From Parerythrobacter aestuarii (GTDB lineage Bacteria; Pseudomonadota; Alphaproteobacteria; Sphingomonadales; Sphingomonadaceae), in NCBI RefSeq assembly GCF_030140925.1, contig NZ_JARBWD010000002.1, positions 124,001-188,000 on the forward strand: DNA of 64,000 nt. The letters are read 5' to 3'. This document shows, in pieces, positions 41,661 through 51,454 of this stretch. The notes under the pieces were generated by a model. That model saw only the letters and a program-made list of their open reading frames with translations, was not told the DNA's origin and did not search any database. The translations under genes and the position numbers were made by a program. Position 1 is the stretch's first letter, and every line of letters begins with the position of its first letter.

Positions 41661-42564
41661 CGGGCGGCGGTGCGATCACCGTTCCATTGTCGATCGGAGT
41701 CGGAATCGACGATTGGGGGATCTGCCAGTTGATGCTTTGAGTCCAGCTGCCCTCAATGGGCTGCCCCTCGGTATCGGTCGGCGGATCGAACCGGGCGTGG
41801 CGGGTGAGGATGACGCACGTACGTTCGTCGAGGAGGTTGCTGCCGCTGGAACGGATGATCGTACATCCCGTCGCGCGCCCACTGGTACTGACCTCCATGC
41901 GCACCGTCACCACGCCTTCCAGTTCTTCGCGCAAGGCTCGGGCAGGGTAATCGTAAGTCTGAACCCAGCGTTCGGGCTGGATCGCGGCAATCGCACGGTT
42001 GGCGGGCAGCGGCGCGGCGAGGTCGGGCGCACGGGCGCGAAGGGGGGGCGGCGCGACCGGCGGGACGACGGGCCCCTTGTATATCGCGTCTTTACAGCTG
42101 GCGAATGCCGCATATGCCTTGGCACTTCCCGTCAGCGAAAAGCTCTCCAGCGTCTCCCCGTCCACACGAAATTCCAGCGCCTTCCCGCGTTTGAAAGCCT
42201 CAGCGAAGACCGGGGGAATATCGAGCGTAGAAAACGTATCGTAGGCAAAGCTCCACTGCCCTGCCACCGGCCTGCCATCGAACCACAGGTTGGCGGAAAA
42301 ATCGGGGTGCGGCCTGGATGCGCCGCGTGGCCGTGCGACCGAAAGGGCTTCCACTTCGCCAATGGCCATCACGCCAAAGACATAGCCGTCTGAGGTTTCC
42401 TGGCTGACCAGCCCGCACTCATACTTGCTGGTGACGGCTTTCCAATTGCCGAAAGTCTCGAAAGTCCGTCCACTGCTGCCAGCTTCCTGCGCCAATGCGC
42501 TGGCGGGAACAGCTATGCCAGCAAGGGCGGTGGCGACGGCAGGAATTCTGAGAAGCGGACCCAT
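41650..42564 (-). CDS. Secreted protein with TonB-like C-terminal domain
   Basis: A 304-residue exported protein with a signal peptide ending near ASALAQ. The N-terminal half is unrecognised but contains Cys residues (KYECGLVSQ, FASCKDA). A proline-rich hinge (VVPPVAPPPLRARAPDLAAP) separates it from a TonB-like C-terminal domain: YDYPARALREELEGVVTVRM, STSGRATGCTIIRSSGSNLL, then TRHARFDPPTDTEG. The domain matches the protein at 9232-10074, with the same [16 protein letters not shown] start. Coupled to the small membrane gene downstream. Confidence 0.68.
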   Translation of the reverse strand: MGPLLRIPAVATALAGIAVPASALAQEAGSSGRTFETFGNWKAVTSKYECGLVSQETSDGYVFGVMAIGEVEALSVARPRGASRPHPDFSANLWFDGRPVAGQWSFAYDTFSTLDIPPVFAEAFKRGKALEFRVDGETLESFSLTGSAKAYAAFASCKDAIYKGPVVPPVAPPPLRARAPDLAAPLPANRAIAAIQPERWVQTYDYPARALREELEGVVTVRMEVSTSGRATGCTIIRSSGSNLLDERTCVILTRHARFDPPTDTEGQPIEGSWTQSINWQIPQSSIPTPIDNGTVIAPPPDGK

Positions 42565-42613
42565 GGCGCAAGACTAGCCTGCGCCTCAGCAAATGACGAG
42601 CCTTCTTGTCGAA

Positions 42614-43123
42614 TCAGCGCAACCGCCCGGCGAGCCCCGTCAGCTTGAGCAGTTCATCGTGGATCCCGGCCAGTTCTTCCTCGTACCAGCGGTCTATCAG
42701 GAAGCCGAGTTCGCCGAGGAAGGTCGGGATCTCTTCCAGCACATAGAAGCTGGCAATCGCGGTCGAGCCGTTCTCGCCATTGCGGTTAGGCAAGTTGGCA
42801 CGGATGCCGTAGCCGGAGACATAGGCCACCAGCTCGTCGATATTCTGCTGCATAGCTGCCATGCGGTGTTCGTTATTGGCCGAGCGGGCGTGGCCAAGCT
42901 CTTCCTTGGCGCGCGAGATGAGTTGCTGGAGATAGGCGTATTTCCGCTCCAGGTTTCCGCGCGGGAGCTCCGTGACTGCCATGATATATTCGCGCTGGAT
43001 CCGGTGCCGTGCGGTATCGGGATGTTCGCTGGTGGCGAAATCCTGGCTCCACGGAACGGGGGTGCGACCGGCACCGGTTGTGTCGGCAGGCGTCGCGGCT
43101 TCAATCTTGCTCTGTTCGGTCAT
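42614..43123 (-). CDS. Protein of unknown function (helical)
   Basis: A 169-residue cytosolic protein. The middle and C-terminal parts look helical, with heptad-like stretches (NLERKYAYLQQLISRAKEEL and LGELGFLIDRWYEEELAGI). A Thr/Ala/Pro-rich N-terminal segment precedes DTARHRIQREYIMAVTELPR. No motif allows an assignment. It is monocistronic, with 50-bp gaps to either neighbour. Confidence 0.55.
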   Translation of the reverse strand: MTEQSKIEAATPADTTGAGRTPVPWSQDFATSEHPDTARHRIQREYIMAVTELPRGNLERKYAYLQQLISRAKEELGHARSANNEHRMAAMQQNIDELVAYVSGYGIRANLPNRNGENGSTAIASFYVLEEIPTFLGELGFLIDRWYEEELAGIHDELLKLTGLAGRLR

Positions 43124-43231
43124 ATGCGGAGCTGTCCCTTGGAAAGCTCCGCAATCGCAGACACCGGTAAATGAGCGATTAACCCGGATTGTTCACTGCG
43201 CTGTCCATCCAGACTGCCCCGTCGCTTTGCC

Positions 43232-43897
43232 CTAGCCTTCCGGCCGCACCGAAATCCGCACGGTCTCGCCGGAATTGCCGGGGAAGTCGGTAAACATCGC
43301 TTCGACGAGGTTCGGCACCAGGTATTGCAGCCGGTTGCTGGTCGACAGGGCTTCGGCCTTGCCTTCGAACAGGCGCTCGCCGGTTGCGGTGTCGTTGATC
43401 TTCAGGTCGATACCGCTGGTGTAGACAGTATAGCTGCGCACTGAAGGCTCGCCGAACCATGGGTCATAGAAACCGAATCCCCAAGCGCCGCGGAAACGGT
43501 TGCTGCGGTAGAACCGGCTGCGGCCATAATAGCCGAACCAAGGGTCGAAGAAGGGGTCGCGCAACCCATTCGAACGCACCCTTTCACGACCCTTGTCGAC
43601 GCCATAGTCGAACCTGACCAGCAAGCTCGCCGTTTCGGGCGGGGCGGGAGTATACCCCAGCCGCGCCATTTCGGCGGAAACCAGCTCGGCGTATTGCGAG
43701 AATTCCAACCCGCCTTCGAGTGCAGGGTCGTCGGCAACGACAGCGAAGGATTGGCCCTGTGGTGCTGGAAGCTTGGACGAGAAGCGCGTCACGTCGGTCT
43801 TGAACCCGGGCGTAGCGCAAGCGCTTAGAGACAGCAGTGCGAAAGGCACGACGATAGCCCGGATCAGGCGGCGGGTGAGTGAAGTCGGTGTGGTCAT
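43232..43897 (-). CDS. DUF4136-like outer-membrane lipoprotein
   Basis: A 221-residue lipoprotein precursor; the signal IVVPFALLSLSACATPGFKT has lipobox LSAC. The mature domain has the DUF4136 order: DVTRFSSKLPAPQGQSFAVV, AELVSAEMARLGYTPAP, ETASLLVRFDYGVDKGRER, aromatic DPFFDPWFGYYGRSRFYRSN, and FPGNSGETVRI at the end. The paralogue at 11202-11822 shares this ending. Chosen start ATG at 43897, with AGGGG seven bases upstream; two in-frame ATGs further upstream lack one. Confidence 0.76.
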   Translation of the reverse strand: MTTPTSLTRRLIRAIVVPFALLSLSACATPGFKTDVTRFSSKLPAPQGQSFAVVADDPALEGGLEFSQYAELVSAEMARLGYTPAPPETASLLVRFDYGVDKGRERVRSNGLRDPFFDPWFGYYGRSRFYRSNRFRGAWGFGFYDPWFGEPSVRSYTVYTSGIDLKINDTATGERLFEGKAEALSTSNRLQYLVPNLVEAMFTDFPGNSGETVRISVRPEG

Positions 43898-44025
43898 AAG
43901 CGGCCCCTGCATGCACATTGCCGGTCACGCAAGCTACCCACTCCAGCTTGCGCCCCGAGTCTTATCATCACCATCGCACAATTGCCATGAACCCGGTTTG
44001 AATGCGCTGGATAGGCGATGTTACG

Positions 44026-45081
44026 TCAATGTCGCAGCAGGCCCAGGGCCTCATAGGTGCGGTGCAAGGTCGGCAGGCCACGTTCGCGGGCCTTTGCCGC
44101 GCCCTTGGCGAGCACCGCGTCGATCGCTTCGCGGTCTTCCAGCAGCTGGTTGAAGCGGGTCGAGATGGGGCTGAGCGTTTCCGCCAGGAGCTCGCCCAAC
44201 GCGGGCTTGAACTTGCCGAACCCTTCGCCGCCGAAATCGCCCAAAACGGCGTCGACGCTCTTGTCCGTAAGCGCGGCGTAGATCGTCACGAGGTTGAGCG
44301 CCTCGGGTCGCCCTTCGAGCCCGGCTTCCTCGCTCGGCAGCGGTTCGGGATCGGTCTTGGCCTTCCTGACCTTCTTCATGATGGTATCGGCATCGTCGGT
44401 AAGGTTGATTCGGCTCATGTCCGATGGATCGGACTTCGACATCTTGGCCGAGCCGTCGCGCAGGCTCATGATCCGCGCGGCCTGCGGCGGGATGTAGGGA
44501 TCGGGCAGGGTGAAGACGGGATCGTCTTCGCTGGCAAAGTCATTGTTGAACTTCTGCGCGATATCGCGCGCCAGCTCGAGATGCTGTTTCTGGTCCTCGC
44601 CCACGGGCACATGGGTGGCCTGGTACAACAGTACGTCGGCCGCCTGCAGCACCGGGTAGGTAAACAGCGCGACCGACTGGCCTTCACGGTTCTTGCCGGC
44701 CTTGTCTTTCCACTGCGTCATGCGGTTCAGCCAGCCCATCCGCGCAGTGCCGCCCAGCAGCCATTGCAGCTCGGCATGGGCGGGGACCTGGGCCTGGTTG
44801 AACAGGACGCTCTTGTCCGGGTCGATCCCGCAGGCGACCAGCGCTGCGGCCATTTCCAACGTGGCCTTCCTCAGCTCGACCGGATCATGCGGCATCGAGA
44901 TCGCGTGAAGGTCGGCGAGGAAGAACAGGCATTCGCCCTTTTCTGCGCTACCGCCTGCCGCTGCTTGAGCGCTGGTATCGCTCTCCATCTCCTCCTGCAT
45001 CCGCACCCAATTGCGGATCGCTCCCAGGTAATTGCCGAGGTGGAGATTGCCGGTGGGCTGGATGCCGGAAACGACGCGCAT
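44026..45081 (-). CDS. trpS: Tryptophanyl-tRNA synthetase
   Basis: A 351-residue class Ic aminoacyl-tRNA synthetase that charges tRNA-Trp. The HIGH signature appears as [13 protein letters not shown] (residues 9-21) and the KMSKS loop as [11 protein letters not shown] (about 213-223). The substrate-pocket block [13 protein letters not shown] and the C-terminal anticodon-binding helices are present. An insertion after about residue 30 ([20 protein letters not shown]) is longer than in E. coli TrpS and is disordered-looking. It lies downstream of murJ, about 30 bases from its stop. Confidence 0.95.
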   Translation of the reverse strand: MRVVSGIQPTGNLHLGNYLGAIRNWVRMQEEMESDTSAQAAAGGSAEKGECLFFLADLHAISMPHDPVELRKATLEMAAALVACGIDPDKSVLFNQAQVPAHAELQWLLGGTARMGWLNRMTQWKDKAGKNREGQSVALFTYPVLQAADVLLYQATHVPVGEDQKQHLELARDIAQKFNNDFASEDDPVFTLPDPYIPPQAARIMSLRDGSAKMSKSDPSDMSRINLTDDADTIMKKVRKAKTDPEPLPSEEAGLEGRPEALNLVTIYAALTDKSVDAVLGDFGGEGFGKFKPALGELLAETLSPISTRFNQLLEDREAIDAVLAKGAAKARERGLPTLHRTYEALGLLRH

Positions 45082-45112
45082 GATCTGTCCTGAAAGAATC
45101 GAAGAGGGAGAA

Positions 45113-46684
45113 TTAGGCTTGGCGGCGCATTAGGCGCTGCACCGTTGCCTTGTCGAGCACGCCGAATACCACCGCCGCACCGCCATAGGCCAGTGCGCTG
45201 GTGCCGAGGATGGCAGCAATGCCCAGCGCCTTGTGGATCGCGCTGCCGGTGAACCACGGGTCGATTGCGCTCATCAGCCACCACAGCGCTGCGCCCATCA
45301 CTGCCGATGCCACCGCCATGCGCAGCACGCGCGAGATTGTCAGGGCTGGCAGGCGGTAGTGCCCTTTGCGGGCCAGGATCGCCGTCAGCAGGATGACATT
45401 GGCCCAGGCCCCGACCGATCCCGCTACGGCTAGGCCCAGCACGCCGATCCGCGGCACGAGCACGATGTTGAGTCCGATAGTGACCACCAGCGAGACAGCG
45501 GCAGTGTAGACCGGGGTCCTGGTATCCTTGCGGGCGAAGTAGTTGGGGGTCAGCACCTTGACAAGCACATAGGCCGGCAGGCCGATGACGAGGCCGGAGA
45601 CGACCGTGCCGGTCACCAGTGCATCCTCCACAGTGAAGGCCTGTCCGGCCATGAAGGCACGCACGAAAGCGCTGCCCGTAAAGAACAGCGCCACCGCGCA
45701 GGGCAGCGTCAGCAGCATCGCCAGCTCGATCGCATTTGATTGCAGCCGCGCGGCTTCCTCGCCTTCGTCGCGACCGAGGTAGCGCGAGAGCGCCGGCAGG
45801 ATCGCCGTGCCCAGCGCAATCCCGATAATGCCCAGCGGCAGCTGGTTCCAGCGATCGGCCATGGCAAGGTAGGTGTAGCTGCCGACTTCCAGCGTGGAGA
45901 GGAAGAACAGGTCGACGAAGCGGCTGATCTGGTAGATCCCGGCGCCGAAAATGGCCGGGACAACGAGAATGCCCAATTCCTTGACTCCGCTCGTCACCCG
46001 CGGCGCGACGAGGCCGAGGCGGAATCCCGCGCGACGCATGAAGCCATAGAGCCACAGGACCTGGACCAACCCTGAAAGCGACAGGGCCCACGCCATCCAT
46101 TGTGCCGTTTCACGCCGGGCTTCGAGCCCTTCGCCGAGCGTCAGGCCATAGGCGAGCGCCACAATGAGGCAGATGTTGAGCCAGATCGGGGCGGCGGCTG
46201 CAGCCGCGAAACGCGACAGCGAATTGAGCACAGCGGCGACCAGTGTCGCAAGGCTCATGAACAGCAGGTAGGGAAAGGTGACCCGTGCCATGAAGATGGC
46301 GATGTCCAGCGAGTCGCCGTTCTCCGCCAGACCTTCGGGCGCGAAATACTCCACCACCCACGGCATTACGATCAACGCCAGCGCGCCGAACACGATCAGG
46401 ATCGGCAGCAGGATCGACAACACGCTCTCGGCGAATCTCCGCGCCTCGGAAATGTCGCCGTCTTCTTTCATCCGCCGATTGAACAGCGGCACGAAGGCGC
46501 TGGCGAAAGCGCCTTCGGCGAACAGCCTGCGGAAGATATTGGGCAGCATGAAGGCGAGCTGCCAGGCATCGCCCATGGCGGTTGCGCCCAGCACGCGCGC
46601 GATCAGAATGTCGCGCACGAAGCCGAACACGCGGCTGACGGCTGTCAGCCCGCCGATCGTTCCCACGTTCTTGAGCAGGCTCAT
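45113..46684 (-). CDS. murJ: Lipid II flippase MurJ
   Basis: A 523-residue protein with about 14 transmembrane helices that moves lipid II to the periplasmic face for peptidoglycan synthesis. N-terminal [20 protein letters not shown] is the MurJ signature, and the conserved charged residues in [20 protein letters not shown] are present. The sequence is full length with no frameshift. trpS follows downstream and secB precedes it on the same strand. Confidence 0.95.
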   Translation of the reverse strand: MSLLKNVGTIGGLTAVSRVFGFVRDILIARVLGATAMGDAWQLAFMLPNIFRRLFAEGAFASAFVPLFNRRMKEDGDISEARRFAESVLSILLPILIVFGALALIVMPWVVEYFAPEGLAENGDSLDIAIFMARVTFPYLLFMSLATLVAAVLNSLSRFAAAAAAPIWLNICLIVALAYGLTLGEGLEARRETAQWMAWALSLSGLVQVLWLYGFMRRAGFRLGLVAPRVTSGVKELGILVVPAIFGAGIYQISRFVDLFFLSTLEVGSYTYLAMADRWNQLPLGIIGIALGTAILPALSRYLGRDEGEEAARLQSNAIELAMLLTLPCAVALFFTGSAFVRAFMAGQAFTVEDALVTGTVVSGLVIGLPAYVLVKVLTPNYFARKDTRTPVYTAAVSLVVTIGLNIVLVPRIGVLGLAVAGSVGAWANVILLTAILARKGHYRLPALTISRVLRMAVASAVMGAALWWLMSAIDPWFTGSAIHKALGIAAILGTSALAYGGAAVVFGVLDKATVQRLMRRQA

Positions 46685-46711
46685 CGTGCCTCGCCCGCTA
46701 TCACGGAGTGC

Positions 46712-47248
46712 TTACGCGTCGCCTGCCGGGGCATCGCCGCCCTGTGCTGCCGCTTCTTCGGCGGCCTTCTGCTGCAGGCGCTGCATATAGAGGCCGTTGA
46801 AGTCGATCGGATCGAGCATCAGCGGCTGGAAGCCCAGGTCGCGGGTCGCATCGGCAATGACGCGGCGGGCGAAGGGGAACAGGATACGGGGCGCTTCGGC
46901 GTAGATGAACATGTGCGCCTGGTCTTCGGGCATGTTGCGGATACCGACGAGCCCGGCATAAACCAGCTCGATCAGGTACAGCGCGCCGCTGTCGGTCTTG
47001 GCCTCGACGTTGATCTTCAGCTCGACTTCGCTGACTTCTTCGTTGACCGCATTGGCCCCGATGTTGAACTGCAGATCGACCGCTGGCTGCTCGTTCCACT
47101 GGTACACGGCAGGGGCATTCGGGTTTTCGACCGACATGTCCTTGATGTATTGCGAGATGAAACCGGCGGTCGGGCGAGTGTCGGCGCCATTTGCCCCGGC
47201 AGCCGGGTCAAGATTGAGATCGGTGAGAACGTCGCCTTCGTCGGCCAT
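46712..47248 (-). CDS. secB: Protein-export chaperone SecB
   Basis: A 178-residue cytosolic chaperone that keeps preproteins unfolded and hands them to SecA. The core is conserved: FISQYIKDMSVENPNAPAVY, LKINVEAKTDSGALYLIELV, YAGLVGIRNMPEDQAH and LFPFARRVIADATRDLGFQP. The Ala/Gly/Asp-rich tail (AAAQGGDAPAGDA) is typical of alphaproteobacterial SecB. It is divergent from the Tim44-like gene. Confidence 0.95.
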   Translation of the reverse strand: MADEGDVLTDLNLDPAAGANGADTRPTAGFISQYIKDMSVENPNAPAVYQWNEQPAVDLQFNIGANAVNEEVSEVELKINVEAKTDSGALYLIELVYAGLVGIRNMPEDQAHMFIYAEAPRILFPFARRVIADATRDLGFQPLMLDPIDFNGLYMQRLQQKAAEEAAAQGGDAPAGDA

Positions 47249-47487
47249 GATGTTTACGTCTTTCGTCTAGCTTGTGAATAGGTGCCCGGATCTGCATCCG
47301 GTATCAGCGCGCGCGCCTAGCACTCGTGCGGCCTGCCCGCAACGCCGGTGACGCTCTGCGATAAAGCAGGGCTTGGCCTGACCGAGGCGGGGCGTTGTGG
47401 ATTTGTAATGGGTCCCTATGTAGGGTTAGGGCGTTAAGCATGGGACTTGGGCAGCAAAGCATGCTAGGATCGCGACGCTGCAGATAG
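47249..47487. other. Divergent promoter region between secB and the Tim44-like gene
   Basis: About 240 bases without a gene. A short palindrome CCCTATGTAGGG lies at 47414-47425, followed by TTAGGG, and AAGCATG is repeated at about 47437 and 47457. These are candidate regulatory sites, but I cannot name a regulator. Confidence 0.4.
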
Positions 47488-48156
47488 GTGAAACCACACG
47501 TGATTTTCGAGATTGTCATCCTCGCCATGATCGCCGCTTTCCTCGGCATGCGGCTCTATTCCGTTCTCGGCCAGCGCGCCGAGCATGAGGAAGAGGTGAT
47601 TCCCAATCGGTTCGATTCCGGCGAACAAGCGCAACAGCAGGCGGAGGCACGTCCGCAGCCGACCGCGCAGGTGATTGACCTGCCGCGCAACCCGAACCTG
47701 CATCCTTCGGTCGAGCAGGGCGTGCGCGCGATTGCCGCAGCCGATCGCAGCTTCGACCTGCTGTCTTTCATCGAAGGGGCCAAGGGCGCCTATGCCATGG
47801 TGCTGGAAGCGTTTTGGAAAGGCGACAAGGAAACCCTGCGTGAACTGTGCGATCTCGACGTGTACCGGAGCTTCGCCGGTGCAATCGATGCCCGCGTGGA
47901 AGCCGGGCACACGCTCGACAACAAGTTGATCCGGATCGAGGATGCGACCGTTCGCGATGCCGAACTTGATGGCCGCACTGCGCGCGTCACCGTGCTGTTC
48001 GTATCTGACATCGCCGCCGTGACCCGCGATGCCGAGGGCAACCTCATTGCCGGTTCGCTCGACGACGCGATCGAAAGTCGCGACATCTGGACTTTCAGCC
48101 GCCAGGTCGATGCTGCAGGGCCCGACTGGATCCTCGACGAAACCGACGAAGGCTGA
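47488..48156 (+). CDS. Tim44-like domain protein
   Basis: A 222-residue protein with an N-terminal transmembrane helix (VIFEIVILAMIAAFLGMRLY) and a cytosolic or periplasmic Tim44-like domain (FDLLSFIEGAKGAYAMVLEA, then GDKETLRELCDLDVYRSFAG). Tim44 is a mitochondrial import factor; the alphaproteobacterial relatives (TimA) sit beside secB and mltA and are associated with membrane-protein or lipoprotein biogenesis, though the exact job is not established. The start is GTG at 47488 with TAGG just upstream. Confidence 0.84.
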   Translation: MKPHVIFEIVILAMIAAFLGMRLYSVLGQRAEHEEEVIPNRFDSGEQAQQQAEARPQPTAQVIDLPRNPNLHPSVEQGVRAIAAADRSFDLLSFIEGAKGAYAMVLEAFWKGDKETLRELCDLDVYRSFAGAIDARVEAGHTLDNKLIRIEDATVRDAELDGRTARVTVLFVSDIAAVTRDAEGNLIAGSLDDAIESRDIWTFSRQVDAAGPDWILDETDEG

Positions 48157-48197
48157 GCGGGGCCAGAGGGCCCAACGCTCAGCGCAAGGAGACAGCA

Positions 48198-49394
48198 ATG
48201 CGCCGCTGTATCGTAGCCATAGCGGCGCTTGTGCTTCCTGCCTGCACCATCATTCCCGATACCAAGCCACCGAGCCCGCTTGAGCCGGTGCCGGAAGCGA
48301 CCGTCGAAAGCGCTGCCTTCCTCGGGATTGAGCGTGGGCCGCGTATCGTTGACCTCAAGCTGCAGCCGCAGGATGCAAACCTGGCGCTCGCGGCATTTGT
48401 CGAGAGCTGCGACTGGCTGACGGTCAAGGATGACCGCAGCGGGCTGACCTTCCCTGCCGATTGGCAGGAGCCGTGCGACATTGCCCACGGCTGGCCCGCC
48501 ACGCGCGGGGTCGATTTCTTCCTGCAAGTGTTCGAGACCGCCCGAATCGGCAGCGGCGAGGCTTTCGCCACTGGCTACTACGAGCCCGAAATTGCCGGCA
48601 CCCGCGAGCAGCGCGCTGGCTACGCCGTCCCGGTGTATCGCGTGCCGGACGATCTGTTGCGCGGCTGGCCCGACGACGTCCCCGAAAGCGAGCGCACCGG
48701 GCGGGCACCGCTTGGCCGGATCGACGAAAACGGCAAGCACGTACCCTACTACTCGCGCGCCGAGATCGAGCGGGGGGCGCTGGCCGGGCGTGGGCTGGAG
48801 ATCGCCTGGGCGGCGGACTACATCGACATGTTTTTCCTGCAGATCCAGGGCTCCGGCCTGCTGCGCCTGCCCGATGGGCAGGTGATGCGGATCGGCTACG
48901 CCGGGCAAAACGGGCGCGGCTATACCGGCATCGGCGGCGTCATGCGCGAACGCGGCCTGCTGGGCGATGGGCCGGGCCAGTATGCCGGGAGCATGCAGGG
49001 CATCGTCCGCTACCTGCGCGAGAATCCCGAGGATGGGGCCGACCTCATGCGCATGAACGAAAGCTGGATCTTCTTCCGTGAGCTGACGACCGATGGCCCG
49101 CTGGGATCGCTTGGCGTGCCGGTGCGGCGCGGCAGCAGCGTGGCGGTCGATCCGCGCTTCGTGCCTTATGGCGCGCCGGTCTGGCTCGATCTGGACCGCG
49201 ACGTGGCTGACGGCCTTTGGATTGCACAGGATACCGGCGGCGCGATCAAGGGCGCCAACCGCTTCGACACCTTCTGGGGCAATGGCGGCGATGCGGCAGA
49301 GATTGCCGGCGGGATGAGCGGGCGCGGGCAGGCGCTGGTGCTGCTACCCATCGGAACGGTTGACCGCCTCTTGGCGGGCCGGCCGCAGCCATGA
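48198..49394 (+). CDS. mltA: Membrane-bound lytic murein transglycosylase A
   Basis: A 398-residue lipoprotein precursor (signal with lipobox LPAC) that cleaves glycan strands with 1,6-anhydro ring formation. The MltA domain is seen in ATGYYEPEIAGTRE and YYSRAEIERGALAGRGLEIA, and ADYIDMFFLQIQGSGLLRL. The 3D domain with the catalytic Asp lies near the end: WLDLDRDVADGLWIAQDTGG and IKGANRFDTFWG. Its stop overlaps the smr start (ATGA). Confidence 0.94.
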   Translation: MRRCIVAIAALVLPACTIIPDTKPPSPLEPVPEATVESAAFLGIERGPRIVDLKLQPQDANLALAAFVESCDWLTVKDDRSGLTFPADWQEPCDIAHGWPATRGVDFFLQVFETARIGSGEAFATGYYEPEIAGTREQRAGYAVPVYRVPDDLLRGWPDDVPESERTGRAPLGRIDENGKHVPYYSRAEIERGALAGRGLEIAWAADYIDMFFLQIQGSGLLRLPDGQVMRIGYAGQNGRGYTGIGGVMRERGLLGDGPGQYAGSMQGIVRYLRENPEDGADLMRMNESWIFFRELTTDGPLGSLGVPVRRGSSVAVDPRFVPYGAPVWLDLDRDVADGLWIAQDTGGAIKGANRFDTFWGNGGDAAEIAGGMSGRGQALVLLPIGTVDRLLAGRPQP

Positions 49395-49951
49395 CTCACC
49401 CTCGCGGCCTGAGCGAGGACGAAGCGGCGGCGTGGGAGAAACTCTCGGCGACGGTCGAGCCGCTGCACCATCGGCGGCCACCGATACGAAGCGTTGCTCC
49501 AACCCGCAGCCCGCCATCTGCGACACCGAAGCCAAGACACATGCCGACGCAGCCGCGCAACCCGGTTCAACCCTTACCGCCATCGGCTCGCAAGGTGGCT
49601 GCTCCCGGCAATCTCGATTCGCATTGGGATCGCCGCCTCAAGGCAGGCGATATCGCGCCGGACTTTTCGCTCGACCTGCACGACCATGGGACCGACGCCG
49701 CATATCAGCGCCTCATGAACGGGATGGAGCAGGCCCGAAGCGTCGGAGCACGCGTTGTGCTGGTGATCACAGGCCGATCGCGCCCGGTCGATCCGGCCGA
49801 CCGGGCGACGCGGCGCGGTGTGATCCGGGCCAAGATCCTCGACTGGCTGGCAGCCAGCGAACATGGCGAAGCCATCGCTGCCATCCGCAAGGCGCACCGC
49901 CGCCACGGGGGTGAGGGCGCACTGTACATCGTGCTCAGGCGAAGCCGATAG
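49391..49951 (+). CDS. Smr-domain protein
   Basis: A 186-residue protein with a Pro-rich, probably disordered N-terminal half (residues 25-75) and a C-terminal Smr (small MutS-related) domain, seen in LDLHDHGTDAAYQRLMNGME, ARVVLVITGRS and GALYIVLRR. Smr domains bind or cleave branched or mismatched nucleic acids, or rescue collided ribosomes, depending on the family. The classic LDLHG-x-T motif reads LDLHDHG here, so nuclease activity is uncertain. It is coupled to mltA and overlaps the convergent DUF2306 gene by 17 bases. Confidence 0.85.
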   Translation: MTHPRGLSEDEAAAWEKLSATVEPLHHRRPPIRSVAPTRSPPSATPKPRHMPTQPRNPVQPLPPSARKVAAPGNLDSHWDRRLKAGDIAPDFSLDLHDHGTDAAYQRLMNGMEQARSVGARVVLVITGRSRPVDPADRATRRGVIRAKILDWLAASEHGEAIAAIRKAHRRHGGEGALYIVLRRSR

Positions 49952-50507
49952 GCCAGCCAAAGGTCCAGACATTCATCAGCCGGCCAGGCAAGAAGAATGC
50001 GAACAGGCCGGGGACCACCAGCGCCCCCAGGTACAGCCCGACGATCTCCTTGCGGTGTGTCGCCATGTCGCCGCGCCGGGCGGAAGCGACCACTTTCCAC
50101 GAGGTCAACAACACCAGCGGCACGAACAGGTGAATCCAGCTGAAGCTGCCGCCGGGGCGGATGAACAGGGCGCACAGCGCTGTGATTGTCATCAGGCCGA
50201 TCCAGATCCGACCGAGCAGCTTGTGCAGCGACGTGCCTTTGCGGGCGATCAGCAGGTAAGCACCCAGCGGAACGGTTGGCAGAACCGTCGCAACATGAAT
50301 GGCAACGGCTAGGTGGCGGATATTGGGATGCGCGGGGGCGATGCCGGTTGCCCCTCGAATGGTTGCGTAACTGGCCAACAGGGTCATGCCGATCCCGGCG
50401 CACAGAATCACCATCCGCAGGACCGGTGGATATTCGACGGGGCCGGGCTTGGCCTTGGTGAAGGGCATGAGGAGGGCGAGGGTAGGCATGCTGGACAGGC
50501 TGGACAT
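49935..50507 (-). CDS. DUF2306-type membrane protein
   Basis: A 190-residue protein with about six hydrophobic helices. The order (HLAVAIHVATVLPTVPLGAYLL, KLLGRIWIGLMTITALCALF, the aromatic WIHLFVPLVLLTSW, then ATHRKEIVGLYLGALVVPG) fits DUF2306. Some members are linked to heme or cytochrome-related electron transport, but no function is assigned. Chosen start ATG at 50507 with GGAGT upstream. It is divergent from the LytTR regulator gene; the 158-bp gap may hold shared promoters. Confidence 0.74.
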   Translation of the reverse strand: MSSLSSMPTLALLMPFTKAKPGPVEYPPVLRMVILCAGIGMTLLASYATIRGATGIAPAHPNIRHLAVAIHVATVLPTVPLGAYLLIARKGTSLHKLLGRIWIGLMTITALCALFIRPGGSFSWIHLFVPLVLLTSWKVVASARRGDMATHRKEIVGLYLGALVVPGLFAFFLPGRLMNVWTFGWPIGFA

Positions 50508-50665
50508 GGGTAAACTCCGTTTCTGTTCTATCGGGAGCCATGCTGGCGCTGTCCCATTCGCCGGCAAGTATGGTTGCGCGGGAGGGCACCAGGCTTCGTG
50601 AAAGGCGCGCAAACCTGCCTGCCTGACACTTTACGATGCGCGAACGGGCGCTAGTCTGACAGGCG

Positions 50666-51454
50666 ATGGACACCGAGAAACCCAATCGACATCGGCCCGT
50701 GCTCCGCCGCATTGTGATCGACCTGGCGATCATGTCGGTCATCGGGATCGTGCTGGCGCTTATCGGGCCATTCGGCAGCTTCAACGATCCTTTGCCGATC
50801 CGGCTGATGGTGTGGCTGGGCTTCAGCTATTTGGGATATGCCCTTTACAGCCCGATGGGCTTCTTTGTGGACAAGCTGCACGCGTTGCTCGACCTCCCCC
50901 GCGCGGGGCTATGGGTCGCTGCGTGCATGGTTGCGACCATCCCAATGTCGCTGGCCGTATGGAGTCTCAACTTCGTCTTTCGCCCGTTCGAATGGCCAAC
51001 GGCCGAGCAAGCGCTGGTCACTTACCTCTATGTGCTCGTAGTCGGCGGCGGCATCACTGTTCTGTTCCAGGTAATCGGGCATCACCAGGATCATCCGGGG
51101 CGGGGCGCAGCAGTTGCCGACAATGACGCACCGCGACAATCGCCCAGCCGGTTCCTTGATCGCCTGCCGCCCGCACTGGGGACCGACCTGCTCGCTCTTG
51201 AGATGGAAGATCACTATGTCCGCGTCCACACGGCGCTTGGATCGGATCTTGTCCTGCTGCGCCTGCGTGATGCGATTGCGGAGCTCGATGGGCTGGAGGG
51301 AATGCAGGTACATCGCAGCTGGTGGGTTGCCCGCCATGCGGTCGCCGATGTGAAGCGCGAAGGGCGCAATGTCCGGCTGATGCTGGAGGGCGGGCTGGAA
51401 GCGCCGGTCAGTCGCGCCAATGTCCAGCCGCTGAAAGACGCCGGCTGGTTCTAG
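50666..51454 (+). CDS. Membrane-anchored LytTR-type transcription regulator
   Basis: A 262-residue one-component regulator: four N-terminal transmembrane helices (about residues 14-130), a flexible linker (AAVADNDAPRQSPSRFLDRL), and a C-terminal LytTR DNA-binding domain (ALEMEDHYVRVHTALGSDLV, LRLRDAIAELDGLEGMQVHR, SWWVARHAVADVKREGRNVR). LytTR domains bind imperfect repeats near promoters. The membrane part suggests sensing of a membrane or envelope signal. Divergent from the DUF2306 gene, a plausible target. Confidence 0.86.
   Translation: MDTEKPNRHRPVLRRIVIDLAIMSVIGIVLALIGPFGSFNDPLPIRLMVWLGFSYLGYALYSPMGFFVDKLHALLDLPRAGLWVAACMVATIPMSLAVWSLNFVFRPFEWPTAEQALVTYLYVLVVGGGITVLFQVIGHHQDHPGRGAAVADNDAPRQSPSRFLDRLPPALGTDLLALEMEDHYVRVHTALGSDLVLLRLRDAIAELDGLEGMQVHRSWWVARHAVADVKREGRNVRLMLEGGLEAPVSRANVQPLKDAGWF

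Noticed and set aside
42614..43123. Acetyltransferase or phage protein
   Set aside because: No motif supports either; the gene is left as unknown.
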